DNA of 7,349 nt. Source: DASUBV01 sp035763085 (GTDB taxonomy: Bacteria; Actinomycetota; Actinomycetes; Streptosporangiales; Streptosporangiaceae). The stretch is taken from NCBI GenBank assembly GCA_035763085.1, contig DASUBV010000337.1:1-7349 (forward strand), in the 5' to 3' direction. Below, in pieces: positions 1-6,304 of this stretch. A program made the position numbers and the translations under genes. The first letter of the stretch is position 1. Each line of letters starts with the position of its first letter. Below the pieces are notes generated by a model, which was not told the DNA's origin, searched no databases, and was given only the letters and a program-made list of their open reading frames with translations.

Positions 1-394
1 GTACCCGGGCCGGGCCGCGGAGGACGTCGCCCGGCAGTGGCTCCGGCTCGGGCCGCGCCTGGTGATCATCAGCCGCGGCGCGGCGGGCGCGCTGGCCGTC
101 CGCGGCGCCGGGTCGGTGCTGCACCGGCCGGCCTACCCGGCGCAGGTGACTGACACCGCGGGCGCGGGTGACGCGTTCACCGCGGCGCTGCTCGGGCGGC
201 TGTACGTGCTCGGACAGGCGGGCCGGCGCATCGAGGGGCTGCCGGGCCGCGAGCTCGCGACCCTGCTGGACCAGGCGGCAGCGGTGGCGGGCGTGACCTG
301 CGAGCGGCCCGGGGCTGATACGCCGACCGCGGTCGAGGTGCGACTGGCCCTGCGGGCGCGCTCCCGCCAGCGCGACCAGGCCCTCGCCCGCTGA
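1..394 (+). CDS. PfkB-family carbohydrate/nucleoside kinase, C-terminal part (5' end outside window)
   Basis: The reading frame is open from base 2 to the TGA at 392-394, so about 130 C-terminal residues are present. The key evidence is DTAGAGDAFTAALL (bases 152-193), the PfkB family signature 2. Its GAGD forms the anion hole, and the Asp (codon 170-172) is the catalytic base that activates the sugar hydroxyl for ATP-dependent phosphorylation. The upstream LVIISRGAAGALAV strand and the final helix with AAAVAGVTCERPGADTPT also fit the ribokinase fold, where the end of the protein covers the nucleotide site. These enzymes are cytoplasmic and phosphorylate fructose, ribose, 2-keto-3-deoxygluconate or nucleosides. 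The substrate-binding N-terminal half is missing, so specificity cannot be assigned. The next gene is a secreted glycosidase, which would suit a sugar kinase, but a hairpin separates them. Family assignment is firm; substrate is unknown. Confidence 0.9.
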   Translation, partial: YPGRAAEDVARQWLRLGPRLVIISRGAAGALAVRGAGSVLHRPAYPAQVTDTAGAGDAFTAALLGRLYVLGQAGRRIEGLPGRELATLLDQAAAVAGVTCERPGADTPTAVEVRLALRARSRQRDQALAR

Positions 395-414
395 GCAACA
401 CTGCCGCTGAGCAA
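388..414. repeat. 11-bp tandem direct repeat across the kinase stop codon
   Basis: CCGCTGAGCAA occurs at 388-398 and again at 404-414, a 16-base period. The first copy contains the TGA stop of the kinase and the second repeats the same TGAGCAA just after it. It looks like a small local duplication. No function is evident. Confidence 0.6.
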
Positions 415-445
415 ACCCGGCCGCCGCCGCGCTGGCTACGGCGCG

Positions 446-469
446 CCCCCGGGCTGGCCAGCACGGGGG
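446..469 (+). terminator. GC-rich hairpin after the kinase gene, candidate terminator
   Basis: CCCCCG (446-451) pairs with CGGGGG (464-469). Inside, a G/A mismatch is followed by GCT (453-455) pairing with AGC (460-462) around a GGCC loop. The hairpin starts about 50 bases after the kinase stop and has no T-tract. Such hairpins are common at actinobacterial gene ends, but termination here is inferred. Confidence 0.45.
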
Positions 470-530
470 GACGGGCTGCCGGACCGCGGATGCCGGGCCG
501 GCGCAGCCAGGCTGACCAGCGGTCGCGAAG

Positions 531-612
531 CATCGTTTATGTCCTGTTAACAAATTCCGCTGCAACATTTCCGGTTCGTTAACGGACCTGCCTTTACGTT
601 CCTGCTAGCAGT
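531..612 (+). promoter_or_regulatory. AT-richer upstream region of the GH3 gene, likely promoter
   Basis: This is the only clearly AT-rich part of the 244-base gap before the GH3 gene. It contains two GTTAAC hexamers (546-551 and 578-583) 32 bp apart; the second sits in the 8-bp palindrome CGTTAACG (577-584). TTAACA at 547-552 is one mismatch from a TTGACA -35 box, but I see no convincing -10 at the right distance. The exact promoter and any regulator are therefore not assigned. I did not find the CebR-type TGGGAGCGCTCCCA operator often linked to cellulose-use genes in actinomycetes. Confidence 0.4.
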
Positions 613-620
613 CCAGCAGC

Positions 621-641
621 GGGAGGAATGAGGCCGCCTTG
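621..641 (+). promoter_or_regulatory. Ribosome binding site and TTG start of the GH3 gene
   Basis: GGGAGGA lies at 621-627, 11 bases before the TTG at 639, and a second, better spaced GAGG lies at 630-633 with a 5-base gap. Upstream in this frame there is a TAG at 606 and no other usable start, so TTG 639 is the first possible start. An ATG at 628 directly abuts the purine run but is in another frame and does not lead into the signal peptide. Confidence 0.6.
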
Positions 642-3600
642 GGTATCCGACCACCTGCACGCCATTCGACTACCGGACCCGGGCGTTTCCTGGCCCGGCT
701 GCCCGCCGTCTCGGTCGCCGGCGCGGCCACCGTCCTGGTGGTCGCCACCGCCGCCGCCCCGGCCGGGGCCAGCGTCACGAGCCCCGGCCAGGCCCGCCAG
801 GCCACCACCGCGAGCGCGCACGCCACCGGCACCGCGCACGCCGCCGGAACGCGGGGCGGAGCGGCCCTGCCGGGCATCGCGGGCCGCGACATCACGCCCC
901 CGGACGTGCCGTACGCGCTGCCGGTCAAGCTGCCCGCCGACACCAGCTCCCCGCCGGTCGCCGCCGACGCCCCCTACACCCCGGCCGTGCTGAGCCTCAT
1001 CGCCCAGCTCGAGCCCGACAGCCCGCCCACCGAGGCCGAGCTGGCCAACGCCAGCATCCTGTTCCACGGCGGCACCAACGCCACCTGCCACAACGTCGGC
1101 CCCACGGCCGCCCCGTCCGGCACCACGCCGAGCATCATGCCGCCGTGCTGGACCGACGCGCAGGGCGTCAACACCTTCTCCGGCCCGAACGCTGAGATGA
1201 CCACCGGGCCCACCACGCTGATGAACCTGGCCTCGGCCTTCGACCGGAACCTGGCCAACGTGTGGGGGCAGACCGAGGGCACCGAGAGCCGCGAGCTCAT
1301 GGTGACCGGCCTGTTCGGCCCGCAGACCGACATCGACCGACTGCCCAACTGGGGCCGCAACCTGACCACCACCGGCGAGGACCCCTACCTCAGCGGCCAG
1401 TCAGTCGCGGCGCAGATCAACGGCATCCAGAGCGCCGGCACGCTGTCCCAGATGAAGCACTTCGCGGTCTACAACGGGCAGAGCCAGAACACCAGCACCG
1501 AGATCTCCGACCAGGCGCTGCACCAGATCTACCTGACCCCGTACGAGGCCGGGTTCGTCAGCGGCCGGGCCGCCGCGACCATGTGCTCCTACCAGATCTG
1601 GCAGGACACCGCGACGACGCTGCCGTCCACGGTGCCCGTGCTGAGCAGCACCGCGCCACTGAGCCCGTATGCCAGGGCCGGCCAGAGCCCGCGGACCTGG
1701 CCGCTGAATGAGTCGCACTACTCCTGCGAGCAGCCGCTTACGCTGACCTACGCGCTCCGTGACCTGTGGGGCTCGGACGCGATGGTCGGCTCGGACTACC
1801 CGGCCACCCACTCCACCTCGGCCATCTCGCAGGGCGAGGACCAGGAGCAGCCGACCACCAGCGGCTACTTCAGCGACAGCAACAGCCTGTCCACCACCTC
1901 CGGCGGCGGCTTCGGCGGCCCGCCGTCCGCCTTCGACGCCACCGGTGACACCTGCGCGGACGCCTCCGGCAGCGCCGAGTCGTGCGCCGCGCCCGGCGCC
2001 GTGCATGTCGCCGGCGTACCTGGCGCCGGCTGCCCGGCCACCGGCTGCACGCTGGTCCAGGCCGTCGAGAACGGCTCGGTCCCGCTGTCGGTGTTCAACC
2101 AGGCGCTGGCGACCATGCTCTACCAGGAGCAGCGATTCGGGCAGCTGGGCTGCGACCAGGCCCCGAAGGCCGCCAGCTGCACCAATCCCGGCGGCGTGAA
2201 CGGCGACCGCAGCGGCAATGCCCCGCTGCCGGCCGGCCCGGCGCACGGCGCCACCCCGTCCGCCGACCTCGGCACCAAGAGCGGTGATGAGGCCGTGGTG
2301 GAGAAGGAGTCCGAGGAAGGCGCCGTCCTGCTGAAGAATGACGACAGCGCCCTGCCGCTCACCCGCAGTGACCTGCACGGCGGCATCCTGGTCACCGGGC
2401 CGGGTGCCGAGTACACCGTCGCCGACCCGACCGGTGAGGCCTCGGTGGGCTTCGCCGACCGCGACGCGATCAGCCCGCTGGAGCAGCTCCGGCAGTTCAG
2501 CGGCGACCCCGGCGCCTTCAGCTACGTGCCGGCCAACTCGCCGTCCGGCGAGCCGGTGCCGTCCTCGGCGCTTTCGGACTCCGGCTCGTCGGTAACCGGG
2601 CACCTCGACCGCACCACCGGGCCGGGCTCGCCGGGGACCGACTCGTCCATCGACTACACCACCGCCTCCGGCCAGGGCCAGCTCGCGGCCGGCGACTACA
2701 CCTGGACCGGTTACGTGTATGTGCCGGCCACCGACAGCTACACGTTCCGGTTCCAGTTCTCCGGCGGCGTGCCCGCCTCCGACGTCACCTTCAGCCTGGA
2801 CGGCGCCGCCCAGCAGCTGGGCCCGCCGGCCGACATCTACGGCTCCGGCGTGACCGGCGCGCACAGCGCGGCGCTGCCGGGCACCCCGACTGACACCGGT
2901 TACACCCAGGCCGGGCTGACCAACGAGGCCACGTCCGCCGCGACGCTGACTGGCGGCACGTATCACCAGGTCACGATCACCTTCAATAACGAGACTGGCG
3001 GACCTGCCAGTTTCCGGTTCGCGTACTCACGCGCCGCCGGGGACATCGCCGATGCCGCCGCCGCGGCCAGGGGCAAGAAGCTGGCCGTGGTGTTCCTCAA
3101 CGACAGCCACGCCACCACCTCCATCGCCAACCCGTACGGTTCCTCGCCCGCGACGATCTCGGCGCCCGAGCAGCTGACCGCGGCCAACACCCAGCTGGTC
3201 GAGGCGGTCGCCGCGGCCAACCCGAACACCGTCGTGGTGCTCAACTCCACCAACCCGGTGCTGATGCCGTGGATCGGCAGCGTCAGGTCGGTGCTGGAGA
3301 TGTGGTTCTCCGGGGAGGAGGGCGGCACCTCCACCGCGCGGCTGCTGCTCGGCCTGGCCGACCCCGGCGGCCACACCGACATCACCTGGCCCGCCAGCGC
3401 CACCGACACCATCTGGGGCTACAACGAGAGCGTCCCGCTCTATCCCGGCGACACCACCGGACCGCACCTGGAGCGGCTGAACAACGGCCCGGACGGGACG
3501 ACCGACGAGACCGAGGGCATCTACAACGGCTACCGGTTCTTCGACAAGGAGGGCATCACCCCGCTGTTCCCGTTCGGCTGGGGCCTGTCCTACACCCGGT

Positions 3601-4430
3601 TCGGCTACTCCGGCCTGCACGTCAGCCGCACCAGCGACGGCGGGCTGAGCGTGAGCGTGCGGGTCACCAACACCGGCCACGACACCGGCAGCGCGGTGCC
3701 GCAGGTCTACCTGGGCGCGCCGGGCAGCCATCCGGCGGGCGTCCAGTTCGCCGTCCGGCAGCTGTCCCAGTTCGACCGGGTCACGCTGGCACCGGGCCGG
3801 TCCGCGACCGTCACCATGACCGTGCCGCTGCGCCAGCTGCAGTACTGGTCGGCTGACCAGCAGCAGTGGATCACGGCCGCTGGCCGCCGGACCGTCTATG
3901 TCGGGGACGCCGACTCGGCGTCCAGCCTGATGCTGCACGCCACGGTCACCATCCCGGCCGCGGGCAGCATCAGCTGCTCCGACGAGCAGCTCAGCGCCGT
4001 GATGGTGCAGGGCAGCCTGACCGTCCCGGCGGGCTCCTGGTGCGACCTGATCGACACCTCGGTGGCCGGCAACGTCCAGGTCAGCGGCACCGGCGTGCGG
4101 ATCGCCGGGTCCACGATCGGCGGCAACCTGGAGATCACCGGGGTCAGCGACGCGGCTGACCCGCTGAGCTCGGGCGCCAACGTGGTCTGCAATTCCACCA
4201 TCAATGGCAACCTCGACCTGCACGGCAGTTCGGTGTCCGCGCCGTGGAGCCTCGGGCTGTGCGGGGCCAACACGATCAAGGGCAATGTCTCCGTTACCGG
4301 GAACGCGGCCTCCGGCAGCTCCATCACCGGCAACACGGTCGGCGGCAGCCTCACCTGCGCCGGCAACGGCACCCTGGCCGTGTCCGGCAACAAGGTGACG
4401 GGCCGCGCGCAAGGACAGTGCGCCCGTTGA
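639..4430 (+). CDS. Secreted GH3 glycoside hydrolase with PA14 insert, FnIII-like domain and beta-helix-like tail
   Basis: This is a 1263-residue exported enzyme expected to hydrolyse beta-glycosides outside the cell, with beta-glucosidase the usual family role. Residues 1-44 form a signal peptide: basic n-region, hydrophobic core around 23-36, likely cleavage AGA|S. The GH3 N-domain shows GPQTDIDRLPNWGRN with GEDPYLSG (246-253), KHFAVYNG (273-280) and GSDYPATHS, whose D386 is the predicted nucleophile. A Gly/Ser/Cys-rich insert follows. The GH3 C-domain starts near VLLKN (563-567), is interrupted by a PA14-like domain (about 672-797, as in yeast BglI-type enzymes), and resumes at 815. It includes WFSGEEGG (889-896) and TEGIYNGYRFFDK (958-970), then FPFGWGLSYT. 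An FnIII-like domain covers about 1000-1105. Residues 1110-1263 are an added tail with repeating G-N-[LV] turns and six Cys. The usual EG-x-DR acid/base motif is not visible near 819-846. The family is certain; activity and substrate are inferred. Confidence 0.93.
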   Translation: MGIRPPARHSTTGPGRFLARLPAVSVAGAATVLVVATAAAPAGASVTSPGQARQATTASAHATGTAHAAGTRGGAALPGIAGRDITPPDVPYALPVKLPADTSSPPVAADAPYTPAVLSLIAQLEPDSPPTEAELANASILFHGGTNATCHNVGPTAAPSGTTPSIMPPCWTDAQGVNTFSGPNAEMTTGPTTLMNLASAFDRNLANVWGQTEGTESRELMVTGLFGPQTDIDRLPNWGRNLTTTGEDPYLSGQSVAAQINGIQSAGTLSQMKHFAVYNGQSQNTSTEISDQALHQIYLTPYEAGFVSGRAAATMCSYQIWQDTATTLPSTVPVLSSTAPLSPYARAGQSPRTWPLNESHYSCEQPLTLTYALRDLWGSDAMVGSDYPATHSTSAISQGEDQEQPTTSGYFSDSNSLSTTSGGGFGGPPSAFDATGDTCADASGSAESCAAPGAVHVAGVPGAGCPATGCTLVQAVENGSVPLSVFNQALATMLYQEQRFGQLGCDQAPKAASCTNPGGVNGDRSGNAPLPAGPAHGATPSADLGTKSGDEAVVEKESEEGAVLLKNDDSALPLTRSDLHGGILVTGPGAEYTVADPTGEASVGFADRDAISPLEQLRQFSGDPGAFSYVPANSPSGEPVPSSALSDSGSSVTGHLDRTTGPGSPGTDSSIDYTTASGQGQLAAGDYTWTGYVYVPATDSYTFRFQFSGGVPASDVTFSLDGAAQQLGPPADIYGSGVTGAHSAALPGTPTDTGYTQAGLTNEATSAATLTGGTYHQVTITFNNETGGPASFRFAYSRAAGDIADAAAAARGKKLAVVFLNDSHATTSIANPYGSSPATISAPEQLTAANTQLVEAVAAANPNTVVVLNSTNPVLMPWIGSVRSVLEMWFSGEEGGTSTARLLLGLADPGGHTDITWPASATDTIWGYNESVPLYPGDTTGPHLERLNNGPDGTTDETEGIYNGYRFFDKEGITPLFPFGWGLSYTRFGYSGLHVSRTSDGGLSVSVRVTNTGHDTGSAVPQVYLGAPGSHPAGVQFAVRQLSQFDRVTLAPGRSATVTMTVPLRQLQYWSADQQQWITAAGRRTVYVGDADSASSLMLHATVTIPAAGSISCSDEQLSAVMVQGSLTVPAGSWCDLIDTSVAGNVQVSGTGVRIAGSTIGGNLEITGVSDAADPLSSGANVVCNSTINGNLDLHGSSVSAPWSLGLCGANTIKGNVSVTGNAASGSSITGNTVGGSLTCAGNGTLAVSGNKVTGRAQGQCAR

Positions 4431-4463
4431 CCGCGGCGCCGGCTTCCGCTGGTCGGCGCGGCC

Positions 4464-4498
4464 GGGCTGCCGCGGGGGGTCGCTCCCCGCGGCGGCCC
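4464..4498 (+). terminator. Strong 14-bp hairpin after the GH3 gene, probable terminator
   Basis: Bases 4464-4477 pair with 4485-4498 over 14 positions, with one T-G wobble (4468/4494) and a 7-base loop (GGTCGCT). The inner nine pairs, GCCGCGGGG with CCCCGCGGC, are perfect. It starts 34 bases after the GH3 stop and has no T-tract, the usual form of strong actinobacterial terminator-like hairpins. It argues against tight co-transcription of the lipoprotein gene with GH3. Confidence 0.65.
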
Positions 4499-4514
4499 CG
4501 GGCCGTTCCCCCGG

Positions 4515-4554
4515 CCGGCTCCCCCGGTCCGCCTGACTGCCCCGGCTCCCCCGG
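4515..4554. repeat. Two copies of a 13-bp direct repeat in the GH3-lipoprotein gap
   Basis: CCGGCTCCCCCGG occurs at 4515-4527 and 4542-4554, 27 bases apart start to start (nine codons). The surrounding 4431-4600 gap is extremely GC-rich. If the lipoprotein were translated from the upstream TTG at 4427, the repeats would encode a repeated PGSPG stretch. Otherwise they are non-coding low-complexity sequence. Confidence 0.5.
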
Positions 4555-4600
4555 CTCGCGGCCAGGCGACCGGGGCGGCGCGCGCTCCGGCTCGCGGGCC

Positions 4601-5788
4601 GTGCTGCGGGGCGGCCCGCGGACCGGGCCGCGTGCTGCTGCCCTGGTGGCGGGCGGCGCGGCGGCAGCGGTGCTCGCCGCGGCCCTGGGCGGCTGCGGCT
4701 CGGGCGGGCCCGCGGCCGGGCCGGCCCCGGGGCGGGTGTTCCTGACCCGGCAGCAGGTATCGCTGGGCGAGGTCCAGCAGGCGGTCACCGCGCTGTACCG
4801 GGCTCGCCCTGGCATCGGCAGCTTCACCGTCCAGGACGTCCAGTACTCGGCCCGGTCCTGGCGGCCGATCCTGCGCGAGTGCACCTCCGGCACCGGCGCT
4901 GGCGGTGGCGCGGCGGCTGGCGCGGCGGCGCAGACCGCCGAGTCGGGCCAGCTCATTGCCTGCGCCCCGCTCATCTTCTTCCTCTACAGCTACGGCCGCA
5001 TCCGCGGCGTGCCCGCGGCTGCCGCCGCGGCCGGGAAGCTGTACTGGTACGCCGTCACCCACATCAGCGGCCCGTCCAGCGCCCGGACCAGCCTGAACGA
5101 GCTGCTGCGCAGCTGGAAGCTGCCCGTTCCCGCGCTGACCCCCGCCGAGGCCAGCAAGGCCGCCGAGGCGTCGGTGGTCGCCGCGGCCAGCAACGCCATC
5201 GTCGCCGCGAAGACCGTGCACATCGTCATCACCGGCCGCAAGCCGGGCAGCACCGCGGTGGCCGAGCGGATCGTCGCCGACATCGGCGCCACCGCCGGGA
5301 CCGAGACCATCACCTCCGGCGTGGCGACGGCGCGGATCCGGGTCACCCGGTCCATGGCGTACTTCGCCGGCAACCCGGCCGGGCTGACCACGTTCATCGG
5401 CCTGCCGAAGGCGGCCGCGAGCCGGGCCGGGTCCCGGTGGGTGGCCATCAGGAAGGGGACCGCCGAGTACTCCGACCTGGCGGCCGAGGACACGATCGCC
5501 GCGCTCCCCGCGAGCCTGCTGCCCGGCACCTCGGACGCGGCCCGGATCCGCACGGCCACGATGTCGGGCCGCAAGGTCTACATCCTGGACTGGCAGACCA
5601 CCGCCAGCGACTCCGGCAGCCCGATCGCCGAGCGGCTCATCCTGACCGCCGGCAGCACGCCGCTGCCGGTGCGCGAGACAACCACGGCGAACGGCAACAG
5701 CCAGACCGTGACCCTGGGCCGCTGGGGCCAGTCGCTCACGGTCGCGGCGCCCACCGCCGCCATCCCCTACTCCCGGGTGACGGGCTGA
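4601..5788 (+). CDS. Putative lipoprotein, LppX/LprAFG-like C-terminal half
   Basis: From the GTG at 4601 the protein has 395 residues. Its N-terminus is a lipoprotein signal: Arg-rich n-region, Ala/Val/Leu core, and lipobox LGGC with C32 as the lipidated Cys, so it should be anchored on the outer face of the membrane. About residues 40-180 form a region I do not recognise, with an Ala/Gly linker and two Cys (in RECTSG and IACAPL) that could form a disulfide. From about residue 185 a pattern begins with AAKTVHIVITG and continues through repeated beta-strand segments such as RSMAYFAG, GSRWVAIRKG and GRKVYILDW. This resembles actinobacterial LppX/LprG-type half-barrel lipoproteins that hold lipids, but I judge it by pattern only. 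The start is uncertain: no Shine-Dalgarno precedes 4601. The in-frame TTG at 4427 overlaps the GH3 stop (AAGGA 11 bases upstream) but would add a 58-residue Pro/Arg/Gly leader and span a terminator-like hairpin. Confidence 0.8.
   Translation: MLRGGPRTGPRAAALVAGGAAAAVLAAALGGCGSGGPAAGPAPGRVFLTRQQVSLGEVQQAVTALYRARPGIGSFTVQDVQYSARSWRPILRECTSGTGAGGGAAAGAAAQTAESGQLIACAPLIFFLYSYGRIRGVPAAAAAAGKLYWYAVTHISGPSSARTSLNELLRSWKLPVPALTPAEASKAAEASVVAAASNAIVAAKTVHIVITGRKPGSTAVAERIVADIGATAGTETITSGVATARIRVTRSMAYFAGNPAGLTTFIGLPKAAASRAGSRWVAIRKGTAEYSDLAAEDTIAALPASLLPGTSDAARIRTATMSGRKVYILDWQTTASDSGSPIAERLILTAGSTPLPVRETTTANGNSQTVTLGRWGQSLTVAAPTAAIPYSRVTG
4611..4631 (+). other. Hairpin just inside the start of the lipoprotein gene
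   Basis: GCGGCCCG (4611-4618) pairs perfectly with CGGGCCGC (4624-4631) around a 5-base loop. It covers codons 4-11 counted from the GTG at 4601. In mRNA it could slow initiation, or simply reflect Arg/Gly/Pro codons in GC-rich DNA. Confidence 0.35.
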
Positions 5789-5862
5789 CCGGGCGAGCGC
5801 CAGGAGAACTGCAGACGCGAGTGCATGTGGCATTCACGACGACGCTGACGAGCTGACGATTC

Positions 5863-6162
5863 AGGTGCTGCATCTCGCCGCTCTCGCTGGGCATCGGGCT
5901 ATACGCGGCGGCCAGCGGCGGTGTGCACGGGGTCACCATGCCCCCGGCCTGGTGGCTGATCGCCGCCGAGCTCGCCATCCTGGTCGCGGTGGCCGTGCTG
6001 GCCAGCATCCCAGCGCGCCTGAGCGCCCGCCGCCCCGCCGCCGAGATCCTGCAGGCAGGGACAGCAGGAGACGCTAGTCACGCAGGCCTCGCCAAGCCGC
6101 CAGAACCACGCAAACCCCCATTTGACACGGCCCCGCTCCTTCAGGGATCCGCTCGCATCTAA
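5863..6162 (+). pseudogene. 3' remnant of an FtsX/MacB-type ABC transporter permease
   Basis: Translation in the frame of base 5863 gives ISPLSLGIGLYAAASG from 5872, then a hydrophobic helix from PPAWWLIAAELAILVAVAVL, and then IPARLSARRPAAEIL. This is the typical end of an FtsX-domain permease: PLG-x-x-LY loop, last membrane helix, then PAR-x-ARRPAAE-[IV]-L at the C-terminus. Intact permeases are several hundred residues long; here the frame is closed by a TGA at 5854-5856, and no earlier permease sequence is present. No start codon with a ribosome site leads into it. About 30 residues after EILQAG look like read-through before the TAA at 6160-6162, so the original stop may also be lost. No ABC ATPase partner is in the window. 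I infer a deletion or rearrangement that left this piece. A short expressed one-helix protein from GTG 5923 is possible but unlikely. Confidence 0.7.
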
Positions 6163-6243
6163 ACGCGGCGCGGAACTGGATGGCACACCCGCAACTAGTG
6201 CGGCAGACGTCGGCCGATCCGCGAATTGCTTGCAAACGCGGCC
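6081..6243. other. Non-coding stretch before the rraA-like operon
   Basis: I see no gene here beyond the read-through end of the permease remnant. Composition becomes less GC-rich towards the right. Minor elements are AAACGCGGC at 6161-6169 and again at 6234-6242, an imperfect inverted repeat CCGCA/TGCGG (6189-6193 and 6199-6203), and TTGC-TT-GCAA (6226-6235) just upstream of the -35 box. The last could be a small regulator site, but this is speculative. Confidence 0.4.
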
Positions 6244-6272
6244 TTGACCGTCTGTCCGGCATCAATCAGTAT
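6244..6272 (+). promoter_or_regulatory. Predicted sigma-70-type promoter of the rraA-like/MFS operon
   Basis: TTGACC (6244-6249) matches five of six bases of the -35 consensus. A weaker -10, CAGTAT (6267-6272), lies after exactly 17 bases. Transcription would then start near 6278-6280, inside the first operator half-site, which fits control by repression. The -10 match is modest, so this is a prediction. Confidence 0.5.
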
Positions 6273-6275
6273 ATG

Positions 6276-6304
6276 CGTTACGTATACGTAACGTATGCGT
6301 TACG
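6276..6304 (+). promoter_or_regulatory. Triple half-site operator with 11-bp spacing
   Basis: Three copies of a 7-bp half-site alternate in orientation: CGTTACG (6276-6282), CGTAACG (6287-6293) and CGTTACG (6298-6304), separated by TATA and TATG. The first two form a perfect 18-bp palindrome, CGTTACGTATACGTAACG; the last two form a second inverted repeat sharing the middle half-site. The period is 11 bp, about one helical turn, so all half-sites face the same side. The site covers the predicted transcription start and ends directly against the Shine-Dalgarno sequence, so a bound dimer should block expression. The GTATAC core resembles sites of FCD-type GntR regulators, which often control organic-acid catabolism, but the regulator is not in the window and this identity is inferred. 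Confidence 0.8.

Noticed and set aside
628..993. Alternative + strand frame from ATG 628, close to the GH3 ribosome site
   Set aside because: The purine run directly abuts this ATG, the product is Pro/Arg/Ser low complexity, and the GH3 frame with a good signal peptide overlaps it.
1401..2966. Long minus-strand open frame (521 codons) inside the GH3 gene
   Set aside because: The GH3 motifs on the + strand are unmistakable, and the antisense translation is compositional Arg/Gly/Val repeat without recognisable features.
3896..5833. Long minus-strand open frame (645 codons) spanning the GH3 end and the lipoprotein gene
   Set aside because: It is a mirror of G/C-rich third positions on the + strand; the translation is Arg/Gly/Ala-rich low complexity, without domains, and it crosses two real genes and a terminator-like hairpin.
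5802..5856. Mini-gene: AGGAGA at 5802-5807 followed by an 11-codon frame from GTG 5821, plus a weak hairpin (5819-5835)
   Set aside because: The spacing is long, the peptide has no recognisable features, and the stem is only six pairs with a wobble.
6276..6304. Reading the CGTTACG array as a CRISPR array, transposon end or attachment site
   Set aside because: The half-sites are only 7 bp with 4-bp spacers and alternate in orientation, there is no transposase or integrase, and the location between a promoter and a ribosome site fits an operator.
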